From the NCBI RefSeq assembly GCF_042466685.1, contig NZ_CP170448.1, forward strand, positions 1-64,000: a DNA stretch of 64,000 nucleotides, in the 5' to 3' direction. The notes under the pieces are model-generated. The model was not told the DNA's origin. It did no database searches and was given only the letters and a program-made list of their open reading frames with translations. Below, in pieces: positions 1 to 7,326 of this stretch (its first letter is position 1; each line of letters begins with the position of its first letter). The position numbers were made by a program, and so were the translations under genes. The stretch comes from Vreelandella sp042466685. Lineage in GTDB: Bacteria > Pseudomonadota > Gammaproteobacteria > Pseudomonadales > Halomonadaceae.

Positions 1-1467
1 GTGTCACTGACGCTTTGGCAACAGTGCCTGGACAACCTGCAGGATGAGCTGAATTCACAGCAGTTCAATACCTGGATACGCCCGCTGCAGGCAGAAGAAG
101 GAGAGTCCAACGAGCTGCGCTTATTGGCGCCGAATCGCTTTGTGCGCGATTGGGTGAGCGATAAGTATGCCAAGCGGATTAGTGAGCTGATGCGAGAGCT
201 TGCACCGGCTAAACCGCCTAAGGTAAGCCTGACGGTGGGCAGTCGCCGCTTGGCAACCCAGGCTCCTCAGCATCGTGATTTAGGTAATCCTGTATCAGCT
301 TCATCTCCGCGGCCAGCATCGCCAGCGGTACATACGCCGCCACGTGGCGATATTGCTGATGAGCGCGAAATCGACAAGCTGCGTGATGAAGCGCCGAGCC
401 GACGTAATAATGAACGTCAGGTACAGGTAGAGGGGAGTCTGAAGCATGGCAGTGGGCTCAACCCTAATTTTACTTTCGATACGTTTGTGGAAGGTAAGTC
501 GAACCAGTTAGCACGCGCGGCCTCTCGACAGGTGTCTGAAAACCCTGGTGGCGCTTATAACCCCTTATTCTTATACGGCGGCGTCGGTTTGGGTAAAACC
601 CACTTGATGCATGCGGTGGGGAATGCTTTGGCAACTCGACGTGAAAACGCTCGGGTGGTGTACCTTCACTCAGAGCGTTTTGTCGCCGATATGGTAAAAG
701 CGCTCCAACTTAACGCCATCAATGACTTTAAACGCTTTTACCGCAGTGTTGATGCGTTACTCATTGATGATATTCAATTTTTTGCGGGAAAAGAGCGTTC
801 GCAAGAAGAGTTCTTTCATACCTTCAACGCACTTTTGGAGGGGGGGCAGCAGATGATCCTCACCTCAGACCGCTATCCGAAAGAGATCAGTGGGGTAGAA
901 GAGCGCCTTAAGTCACGCTTTGGTTGGGGGCTTACCGTCGCCATTGAGCCACCGGAGCTTGAAACCCGGGTGGCTATCTTGATGAAAAAGGCCGACCAAG
1001 CTAAGGTCGATTTGCCTCATGATGCGGCTTTCTTTATTGCTCAGAAAATTCGTTCCAACGTGCGCGAATTGGAAGGGGCATTGAAAAAAGTCATTGCTGA
1101 TTCGCACTTTATGGGTAAAACGATTACCCAAGACTTTATTCGAGAGTCCCTGAAAGACCTGTTAGCCCTTCAGGATAAGCAGGTAGGGGTTGATAATATT
1201 CAGCGTACGGTTGCTGAATATTACAAAATCAAGGTGGCGGATCTGCTGTCCAAGCGCCGTTCACGTTCAGTTGCTCGCCCTCGTCAGGTGGCGATGGCGC
1301 TTGCTAAGGAACTAACCAATCACAGCTTGCCTGAGATTGGCGATGCCTTTGGTGGGCGTGACCACACAACGGTGTTGCACGCTTGCCGAAAAGTGAAATC
1401 ATTGCAGGAAGAGAGCGCGGATATTCGTGAGGATTACAAGAATTTACTGCGCCTGTTGACCAGTTAA
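1..1467 (+). CDS. dnaA: Chromosomal replication initiator DnaA
   Basis: DnaA is the ATP-dependent initiator that binds DnaA boxes at oriC, opens the duplex and helps load DnaB. The protein is 488 residues, a little longer than the E. coli protein. An N-terminal domain (about 1-85) is followed by a variable linker rich in Pro, Ser and charged residues (about 90-150). The AAA+ domain has Walker A GGVGLGKT at 193-200 and Walker B LLIDDIQFF. The C-terminal DNA-binding domain carries the signature GGRDHTT near 451-457. The start is GTG at base 1, so its promoter and ribosome-binding site cannot be seen. It heads the conserved order dnaA-dnaN-recF-gyrB, with dnaN 60 bp downstream. Confidence 0.98.
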   Translation: MSLTLWQQCLDNLQDELNSQQFNTWIRPLQAEEGESNELRLLAPNRFVRDWVSDKYAKRISELMRELAPAKPPKVSLTVGSRRLATQAPQHRDLGNPVSASSPRPASPAVHTPPRGDIADEREIDKLRDEAPSRRNNERQVQVEGSLKHGSGLNPNFTFDTFVEGKSNQLARAASRQVSENPGGAYNPLFLYGGVGLGKTHLMHAVGNALATRRENARVVYLHSERFVADMVKALQLNAINDFKRFYRSVDALLIDDIQFFAGKERSQEEFFHTFNALLEGGQQMILTSDRYPKEISGVEERLKSRFGWGLTVAIEPPELETRVAILMKKADQAKVDLPHDAAFFIAQKIRSNVRELEGALKKVIADSHFMGKTITQDFIRESLKDLLALQDKQVGVDNIQRTVAEYYKIKVADLLSKRRSRSVARPRQVAMALAKELTNHSLPEIGDAFGGRDHTTVLHACRKVKSLQEESADIREDYKNLLRLLTS

Positions 1468-1527
1468 TCACCCCATGGGACGGGCCTGTTACGCGCAGGT
1501 CTTTCAGGTTATAGAACCGGAGTATTG

Positions 1528-2631
1528 ATGAAATTTTCGATTTCCCGAGAGGCGCTGCTACGTCCGCTGACTCTGGTCGCTGGTGTTGTTGAGCGTCGTC
1601 AAACGCTGCCAGTACTGTCTAATGTGCTGATTCAAGTTGAGGGTGACCAGGTGTCGCTCACCGGCACTGATTTAGAAGTCGAGCTCGTTGGTCGCACGGT
1701 GGCAAGCCAGGTCGATCAGGCAGGTTCTGCGACAGTGCCCGCGCGTAAGTTGATGGATATTTGTAAATCACTACCCGATCAGTCGGACATTCAGCTGGGT
1801 GTGGAAGAGGGGCGTGCGGTACTTCGCAGTGGTCGTTCGCGTTTCACTCTTTCGACTCTCCCAGTGGCTGAATTTCCCAATATTGAGGATGCAGACGGTA
1901 GTCAAGAGATTAGTGTGCCCCGTGGCACCTTAAAGCACCTGATCGAAGCTACCTCGTTTGCTATGGCGCAGCAGGATGTGCGTTATTACCTCAACGGTAT
2001 GCTACTGGAAATTCAAAGCAATTTACTGCGCACTGTTGCCACTGACGGGCACCGCCTGGCGATGTGTTCGCGCCCAATCGAAGTCTCTGTTAGCCAGTCT
2101 CAAAAGTTGATTGTGCCGCGCAAGGGTATTTTAGAGCTATCACGACTGTTAGATGATAGCGATGAGCCTGTCAGTTTAACGCTTGGCTCCAGCCATGTGC
2201 GTGCTCATACCGGTGACTTTACCTTCACCTCCAAGTTAATCGACGGTAAATTTCCTGACTATGAGCGCGTCGTTCCACGTAATGGCGATAAGGTATTGAT
2301 TGCAGAGCGTGCCGAGCTGCGTCAGGTGCTTTCGCGTACTGCCATCCTCTCTAATGAGAAGTACCGCGGTGTGCGTCTTTATCTTGAGGAGAATAACCTC
2401 AAAGTGATGGCTAACAACCCGGAGCAGGAAGAGGCCGAGGAGAATATCGCCGTTGAGTACAACGGTGGGGCGATGGAAGTTGGTTTTAACGTTGGCTATT
2501 TGGTTGATGTGTTAACCGTGCTTAATGAAGATCGCGTACAAATTACCCTGGCTGATCCCAACAGCAGTGCTTTGTTGGAAGAGCCCGGCGGTGGCGATGC
2601 GCTTTATGTTGTTATGCCTATGCGTCTGTAA
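1528..2631 (+). CDS. dnaN: DNA polymerase III beta subunit (sliding clamp)
   Basis: DnaN is the ring-shaped processivity clamp that tethers polymerase III and other DNA enzymes to the template. The protein is 367 residues, as usual for the family, beginning MKFSISREALLRPL and ending with the typical VVMPMRL tail that forms part of the hydrophobic partner-binding cleft. I start it at the ATG at 1528, which follows a GGAG at 1520-1523; the TTG one codon upstream is less likely. It lies between dnaA and recF. The 124-bp gap to recF holds a strong hairpin, so recF may be expressed at a lower level than dnaN. Confidence 0.98.
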   Translation: MKFSISREALLRPLTLVAGVVERRQTLPVLSNVLIQVEGDQVSLTGTDLEVELVGRTVASQVDQAGSATVPARKLMDICKSLPDQSDIQLGVEEGRAVLRSGRSRFTLSTLPVAEFPNIEDADGSQEISVPRGTLKHLIEATSFAMAQQDVRYYLNGMLLEIQSNLLRTVATDGHRLAMCSRPIEVSVSQSQKLIVPRKGILELSRLLDDSDEPVSLTLGSSHVRAHTGDFTFTSKLIDGKFPDYERVVPRNGDKVLIAERAELRQVLSRTAILSNEKYRGVRLYLEENNLKVMANNPEQEEAEENIAVEYNGGAMEVGFNVGYLVDVLTVLNEDRVQITLADPNSSALLEEPGGGDALYVVMPMRL

Positions 2632-2673
2632 ACGGTTTTGTATAGAGGCATGACAATCGATACGGCAGGCCAT

Positions 2674-2709
2674 GTTAGCGGCGCTTCTGGTAGCAGAAGC
2701 GCCGCTAAC
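2674..2709 (+). terminator. Perfect 16-bp hairpin between dnaN and recF
   Basis: The two arms at 2674-2689 and 2694-2709 are exact reverse complements, separated by a 4-base loop (GTAG). No run of T follows, so it is not a classical intrinsic terminator. Inference: it may be a partial terminator, an attenuator or an RNA-processing and stability element that separates dnaN output from recF. Its core TAGCGGCGCTT also occurs in the terminator after gyrB. Confidence 0.6.
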
Positions 2710-2755
2710 GCGTTGCAATACTCGCTTTCGAGGACTTTTAAGTGGTGATAATAGG

Positions 2756-3859
2756 ATGAGCCTGACACTGCTTAATTTTCACGCTGTGCGCAACCTGCAG
2801 CCTGTTGAGATGACGCCCTCTTCGCGCATCAATGTCATTAGTGGTGCCAATGGAAGTGGAAAAACCAGCCTATTGGAAGGTATCCATATTCTAGGAATGG
2901 GGCGCTCTTTTCGCACGCGTCAGTTAAAACACGTGATCCAGATGGATCAGCCGTATATGACGCTGTATGGGCGTTTAAGTGGTGAGCCTGAGGTCACCCT
3001 TGGCGTACGCCGGTTACGTGCGCAGAGGGAGCTGGAGCTGCGTTTGAAAGGCGACAAGAACGCTCGGTTGGCGGAGCTGGTAGAGGCGATGCCCCTTCAG
3101 TTAATTAACCCAGATGCTTTTCGATTGCTTGAAGGTTCTCCCGCCGGTCGTCGTGAGTTTCTTGACTGGGGTGTGTTTCACGTGAAACACGATTTTTTAG
3201 CCATCTGGAAGCACACCCGGCGTGCATTGAAACATCGGAATGCGCTGCTCAGGCGTGGTAGAATACATCCTCAGGAAATGGCGGTGTGGGAGCATGAGCT
3301 AGCTGTTTGGGGCGAGCAGATGGATACGCTTCGTCGAGATTGGTTCAGCAACTTTTTACCGGTCTTTGAAGAGACCCTTAGAGTACTGCTTCCCTTGCCA
3401 GGCTTGTCGCTCCATTACGCCAGAGGTTGGGACAAAGAGAGATCTCTTGCTGCAGTGTTGCAAGATAGTCGGCCAACCGATCAGCAGATGGGGTTTACTC
3501 AGCAAGGCCCACAGCGCGCAGACTTACGCATCAGGATAAATAAACAGCCTGCTGTTGAAGTGCTTTCCAGAGGCCAGCAAAAGTTAGTGGTGAGTGCGCT
3601 AAAGCTCGCCCAGGGGCGGTTTCTGGAAAGAACAGCACAGCGGCACTGTATATATCTTATCGATGATTTGCCAGCAGAGCTTGACGAGCAGAATCGGCAA
3701 CAGTTTTGTGAGCTACTCGAAGATATGCAGTGCCAAGCATTTATTACCAGTGTCGAACCTTCTGCATTAAAAAATGCCTGGCACACTGGAACCCCTGTAG
3801 GAATGTTTCACGTGAAACATGCCAAAGAGGGTCTCAGTGAATTGCTAAGCGATAGCTAG
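2756..3859 (+). CDS. recF: DNA replication and repair protein RecF
   Basis: RecF is an SMC-like ATPase that, with RecO and RecR, loads RecA onto gapped DNA. The protein is 367 residues starting MSLTLLNFHAVRN. Walker A GANGSGKT is at residues 30-37, the ABC signature is in VLSRGQQKLVV, and the Walker B region is IYLIDDLPAELDE. An ATG 84 bp upstream (2672) lies inside the intergenic hairpin; the ATG at 2756, preceded by TAGG, fits the family length. Two perfect parS sites lie inside the gene and encode VFHVKH (residues 140-145) and MFHVKH (350-355). RecF proteins often carry an FHV-type peptide at these places, so the centromere site appears fitted onto a tolerated peptide. Confidence 0.97.
   Translation: MSLTLLNFHAVRNLQPVEMTPSSRINVISGANGSGKTSLLEGIHILGMGRSFRTRQLKHVIQMDQPYMTLYGRLSGEPEVTLGVRRLRAQRELELRLKGDKNARLAELVEAMPLQLINPDAFRLLEGSPAGRREFLDWGVFHVKHDFLAIWKHTRRALKHRNALLRRGRIHPQEMAVWEHELAVWGEQMDTLRRDWFSNFLPVFEETLRVLLPLPGLSLHYARGWDKERSLAAVLQDSRPTDQQMGFTQQGPQRADLRIRINKQPAVEVLSRGQQKLVVSALKLAQGRFLERTAQRHCIYLIDDLPAELDEQNRQQFCELLEDMQCQAFITSVEPSALKNAWHTGTPVGMFHVKHAKEGLSELLSDS
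3174..3189. other. parS: parS centromere site 1 (inside recF)
   Basis: This is a perfect copy of the 16-bp bacterial parS palindrome TGTTTCACGTGAAACA, extended to an 18-bp palindrome at 3173-3190. ParB binds such sites and spreads, and with ParA and SMC it segregates the origin region. The site is embedded in recF codons 140-145 (VFHVKH). Position near dnaA and gyrB is typical for chromosomal parS. Confidence 0.95.
3804..3819. other. parS: parS centromere site 2 (end of recF)
   Basis: Second perfect TGTTTCACGTGAAACA, extended to an 18-bp palindrome at 3803-3820 by flanking A and T. It lies in recF codons 350-355 (MFHVKH), near the C-terminus of RecF, 630 bp from site 1. Confidence 0.95.
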
Positions 3860-3962
3860 TTGTAGACCGCTAAATGTGTGGCTAAGCAAGCTGCCGCGGT
3901 GATGCCAGCGCAGGAAGGGGTAGGCGATACGGGATGAGGCAGACTTCACGACGGAGTGGTCA

Positions 3963-6383
3963 ATGAGCGAGCAGGCTTACGATTCATCAAGCATTAAGGT
4001 GCTCAAGGGACTGGACGCGGTGCGTAAGCGCCCAGGTATGTATATTGGTGACACCGACGACGGTACCGGGCTGCACCACATGGTCTTCGAATTGGTGGAT
4101 AACTCCATCGACGAGGCGCTGGCTGGGCATTGCAGCGAAATTCGCGTTGTCATTCACCCGGATGAGTCGGTCACCGTTAGCGATAACGGTCGCGGCGTAC
4201 CTACCGAACTGCATGAAGGGGAGGGGGTTTCTGCTGCTGAAGTTATCATGACGGTTCTGCACGCCGGCGGTAAATTCGACGATAATTCCTATAAGGTTTC
4301 CGGTGGTTTGCACGGTGTAGGCGTTTCCGTCGTCAATGCGCTTTCCGCGGAGCTGCGCTTGACGATTTGGCGCCAAGGGGAAGTGTTTGAGCAAATGTAT
4401 CATCATGGTGTCCCTCAAGCACCATTAGCTGTTGTAGGCAAAACCGAAAAAAGCGGTACGCGTGTTCATTTCCGGCCATCTCCAGAAACGTTTGGCAATA
4501 TCGAGTTTCATTTTGATATTTTAGCTAAGCGACTGCGTGAACTCTCTTTCTTGAACTCTGGCGTGGCCATTCGGTTGATGGATGAGCGCAGCGGTAAAGA
4601 GGAGCTGTTCCATTACGAAGGCGGTTTAAGAGCCTTTGTTGACCACCTCAATACGAACAAGAGCGTGATTAACCCTGTGTTCCACTTTAACGCTGTTCGT
4701 GATGATGGCGTTGAGGTTGAGGTAGCCATGCAGTGGAGCGAAGCCTTCACTGAAAATATTTTCTGCTATACCAATAATATTCCCCAGCGAGATGGTGGCG
4801 CCCACTTGGCGGGGTTTCGTGCTGGCCTTACCCGTACGCTCAACAACTATATTGAAGCGGAAAATTTGCTCAAAAAAGCCAAGGTTAACACCACTGGTGA
4901 CGATGCGCGTGAGGGATTGACCGCGATTATTTCGGTTAAAGTGCCGGATCCAAAATTCTCGTCTCAAACCAAAGATAAGCTGGTTTCCAGTGAAGTGAAA
5001 ACAGCGGTTGAACAGGAAATGAGTCGCCTGTTTTCCGAGTATCTCGTTGAAAAGCCTAACGAAGCCAAGGCAATCGTTAATAAGATGCTAGACGCGGCAC
5101 GTGCCCGCGAAGCAGCCCGAAAAGCGCGGGATATGACCCGACGCAAAGGCGCGCTGGATATTGCCGGGTTACCTGGTAAGTTGGCGGATTGTCAGGAAAA
5201 AGATCCTAGCCAGTCGGAGCTGTACCTGGTGGAGGGTGACTCGGCAGGTGGTAGTGCCAAACAGGGGCGCGACCGTCGTACGCAGGCTATTTTGCCACTC
5301 AAGGGTAAAATTCTGAACGTGGAGAAAGCGCGTTTCGATAAAATGCTCTCCTCAGCAGAAGTGGGTACGTTAATTACTGCACTGGGCTGTGGTATTGGCC
5401 GTGAGGAGTTTAATCCCGATAAGTTACGTTACCACTCGGTTATTATCATGACCGATGCCGACGTAGACGGCTCCCACATCCGCACCCTGCTGCTGACGTT
5501 CTTCTTCCGTCAGATGCCGGAATTGATTGAGCGTGGTCATATCTTCATCGCCCAGCCGCCGCTGTATAAAATTAAGCGTGGTAAGCAAGAGCTCTATTTG
5601 AAAGACGAGCAGGCGATGGTGGACTACTTAACAACGACGGCGCTAGACGGTGCAGGCCTGCATGTTAACGCAAATGCACCGGGTATTTCCGGCTCCCAGC
5701 TCGAAGCACTAGTGAACCAGTATCGCAATGTCATGAAGCGAATTGATCGTTTATCACGGGTTTATCCCAATGAAGTGCTTAAACAGATTATCCATGTTTC
5801 GGCACTGAAAGGTGAAGAGAGCCTGAAAGATCGCGTGACCATGCAAAACTGGATTGATGAACTTCAGAAAGTTATGGACGATATGGTGGCCTATGAAGGT
5901 GGGCCACGTTATCACTTCCATCTACAAGAGGATTCTGAGCGTGGGCTCTTCTTACCGACTGTGTCGCTGGTTGCTCACGGTGTGACCACGGAGTATAGGT
6001 GGGGGCTCGACTTCTTTGAAAGTGCCGACTACAGGGGAATTGCCGAGTTGGGTGAAACCCTGGATGGCTTCCTGGAAGAGGGTGCCTTTATTGCCCGTGG
6101 CGAGCGTCAGAAGCCTGTATCGCACTTCTCAGAAGTACTTGCATGGCTGATGCAAGAGGGACAGCGTGGGCTATCCGTACAGCGCTACAAAGGACTGGGT
6201 GAAATGAACCCGGATCAGCTCTGGGATACCACCATGGATCCCGATAGCCGCCGCATGCTGCGGGTGACTATCGAAGATGCCGTGGGTGCCGATATGATGT
6301 TCAATACCTTGATGGGTGACGACGTTGAGCCGCGTCGTGACTTTATTGAGACCAACGCACTGGTGGCAAATTTAGACGTGTAA
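3963..6383 (+). CDS. gyrB: DNA gyrase subunit B
   Basis: GyrB is the ATPase and part of the DNA-cleavage core of type II topoisomerase gyrase, which introduces negative supercoils. The protein is 806 residues, normal for gammaproteobacteria. The GHKL ATP-binding lid GGLHGVGVSVVNAL begins near residue 113. The Toprim domain has EGDSAGG from residue 424 and the metal-binding DADVDGSH. The C-terminal QRYKGLGEMNP begins at 740. An ATG preceded by GGAG at 3952-3955 gives the start. The gene follows recF by about 100 bp, and a strong terminator and a parS site follow it. Confidence 0.98.
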   Translation: MSEQAYDSSSIKVLKGLDAVRKRPGMYIGDTDDGTGLHHMVFELVDNSIDEALAGHCSEIRVVIHPDESVTVSDNGRGVPTELHEGEGVSAAEVIMTVLHAGGKFDDNSYKVSGGLHGVGVSVVNALSAELRLTIWRQGEVFEQMYHHGVPQAPLAVVGKTEKSGTRVHFRPSPETFGNIEFHFDILAKRLRELSFLNSGVAIRLMDERSGKEELFHYEGGLRAFVDHLNTNKSVINPVFHFNAVRDDGVEVEVAMQWSEAFTENIFCYTNNIPQRDGGAHLAGFRAGLTRTLNNYIEAENLLKKAKVNTTGDDAREGLTAIISVKVPDPKFSSQTKDKLVSSEVKTAVEQEMSRLFSEYLVEKPNEAKAIVNKMLDAARAREAARKARDMTRRKGALDIAGLPGKLADCQEKDPSQSELYLVEGDSAGGSAKQGRDRRTQAILPLKGKILNVEKARFDKMLSSAEVGTLITALGCGIGREEFNPDKLRYHSVIIMTDADVDGSHIRTLLLTFFFRQMPELIERGHIFIAQPPLYKIKRGKQELYLKDEQAMVDYLTTTALDGAGLHVNANAPGISGSQLEALVNQYRNVMKRIDRLSRVYPNEVLKQIIHVSALKGEESLKDRVTMQNWIDELQKVMDDMVAYEGGPRYHFHLQEDSERGLFLPTVSLVAHGVTTEYRWGLDFFESADYRGIAELGETLDGFLEEGAFIARGERQKPVSHFSEVLAWLMQEGQRGLSVQRYKGLGEMNPDQLWDTTMDPDSRRMLRVTIEDAVGADMMFNTLMGDDVEPRRDFIETNALVANLDV

Positions 6384-6403
6384 GATATGAATGTGCTCGT
6401 AAG

Positions 6404-6419
6404 TGTTTCACGTGAAACA
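6404..6419. other. parS: parS centromere site 3 (after gyrB)
   Basis: Third perfect TGTTTCACGTGAAACA, with flanking G and C giving an 18-bp palindrome. It lies 20 bp past the gyrB stop, upstream of the terminator, in non-coding DNA. Confidence 0.95.
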
Positions 6420-6463
6420 CTACGTTAACGAGCCTTGCCTTAATATGATTTAATGCCACTATG

Positions 6464-6500
6464 AAAAGCGCCGCTATGGAATACGTAGCGGCGCTTTTTT
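6464..6500 (+). terminator. Intrinsic terminator after gyrB
   Basis: A perfect 13-bp stem (6464-6476 and 6486-6498) with a 9-base loop is followed by T. The arm begins AAAA and ends TTTT, so it can act in both directions. It would end the dnaA-gyrB transcripts and also serve gmhB, which converges on it. Confidence 0.85.
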
Positions 6501-6611
6501 GGTAGATAGATGGGTAGGGAGAATTGGGCAGGAGAGAGTAGTTCGTTGCAGCCAAGTTTCTTAGGCAATGCAGAACGCAAAGCGGTATGACTCCCCAGCT
6601 GGTATCGCGGG

Positions 6612-7160
6612 CTATCTAATGAGCCACTCAACAAATTGCGCTAAATCATCGAACACCTTGGCTTTTTCAAGGCCAACGCCTCTTTGCTCCGTCTTAACTC
6701 CTTTTCCTGTTCTGACCAGTGCTGTTTTACAGCCTACTGCTTCGCCCGCCTGAAGATCCCGTAGACTATCACCGACCATCCAGCTTCCTGTTAAGCTTGC
6801 TAACCCAAGGTGTTGTTGTATGTTTAGCAGCATTCCTGGTAAGGGCTTACGGCATATACAATTATCATCTGGCCCATGGGGACAGTACGCGATATGAGCA
6901 ATACCCCCGCCTTCAGCTTCTACTAACGCCGTTAGCTGGTCGTGCATCGCATGAAGGGTGGCTTCATCATAATAGCCACGGGCAATGCCCGATTGATTCG
7001 TTGCGACGGCAACGGTGTATCCTGCTTGAGTAAGGCGGGCAATGGCAGTGATTGAAGCGGGGTAGGGCACCCACTCGTCGAGAGATTTGATGTAGTTATC
7101 AGAGTCATGGTTGATGACACCGTCTCGATCCAGGATGACAAGGGTATCTGCACTTAGCAT
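6612..7160 (-). CDS. gmhB: D-glycero-beta-D-manno-heptose 1,7-bisphosphate 7-phosphatase
   Basis: GmhB removes the 7-phosphate from heptose 1,7-bisphosphate, a step in making ADP-heptose for the lipopolysaccharide inner core. The protein is 182 residues, close to the 191 of E. coli. It shows the HAD nucleophile motif DRDG at 11-14, ATNQSG, and a zinc-binding loop CPHGPDDNCICRKP. The other ADP-heptose genes, hldD and hldE, are also in this window. It is transcribed toward gyrB and is separated from glyS by a terminator and parS site 4. Confidence 0.93.
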   Translation of the reverse strand: MLSADTLVILDRDGVINHDSDNYIKSLDEWVPYPASITAIARLTQAGYTVAVATNQSGIARGYYDEATLHAMHDQLTALVEAEGGGIAHIAYCPHGPDDNCICRKPLPGMLLNIQQHLGLASLTGSWMVGDSLRDLQAGEAVGCKTALVRTGKGVKTEQRGVGLEKAKVFDDLAQFVEWLIR

Positions 7161-7239
7161 AGTGATCCTATTGGTACGGTTGCCGACGATACGTTCTGCC
7201 CGCCAGTTTTCAAACTATCTTACCCTGATCTGGCAAAAG

Positions 7240-7255
7240 TGTTTCACGTGAAACA
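7240..7255. other. parS: parS centromere site 4 (upstream of gmhB)
   Basis: Fourth perfect TGTTTCACGTGAAACA, again an 18-bp palindrome with its flanks. It lies between gmhB and glyS. The four sites span 4.1 kb, with no mismatch in any copy. Confidence 0.95.
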
Positions 7256-7273
7256 CATACTCCCGTCAAACAA

Positions 7274-7301
7274 CAAAAAGCCCAACCGTTAGGGCTGGGC
7301 T
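7274..7301 (-). terminator. Intrinsic terminator after glyS
   Basis: Read on the minus strand, AGCCCAGCC and GGTTGGGCT form a stem with one G-T pair and a 4-base loop, followed by TTTTTG. It lies 26-53 bp past the glyS stop and would end the glyQS transcript. Confidence 0.8.
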
Positions 7302-7326
7302 TGGGTTGCGAACCATTAGCCGATGA

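Noticed and set aside
2672..2755. Longer RecF start at 2672
   Set aside because: The 28 extra residues fall in the intergenic hairpin and are not part of the RecF family N-terminus; the ATG at 2756 fits.
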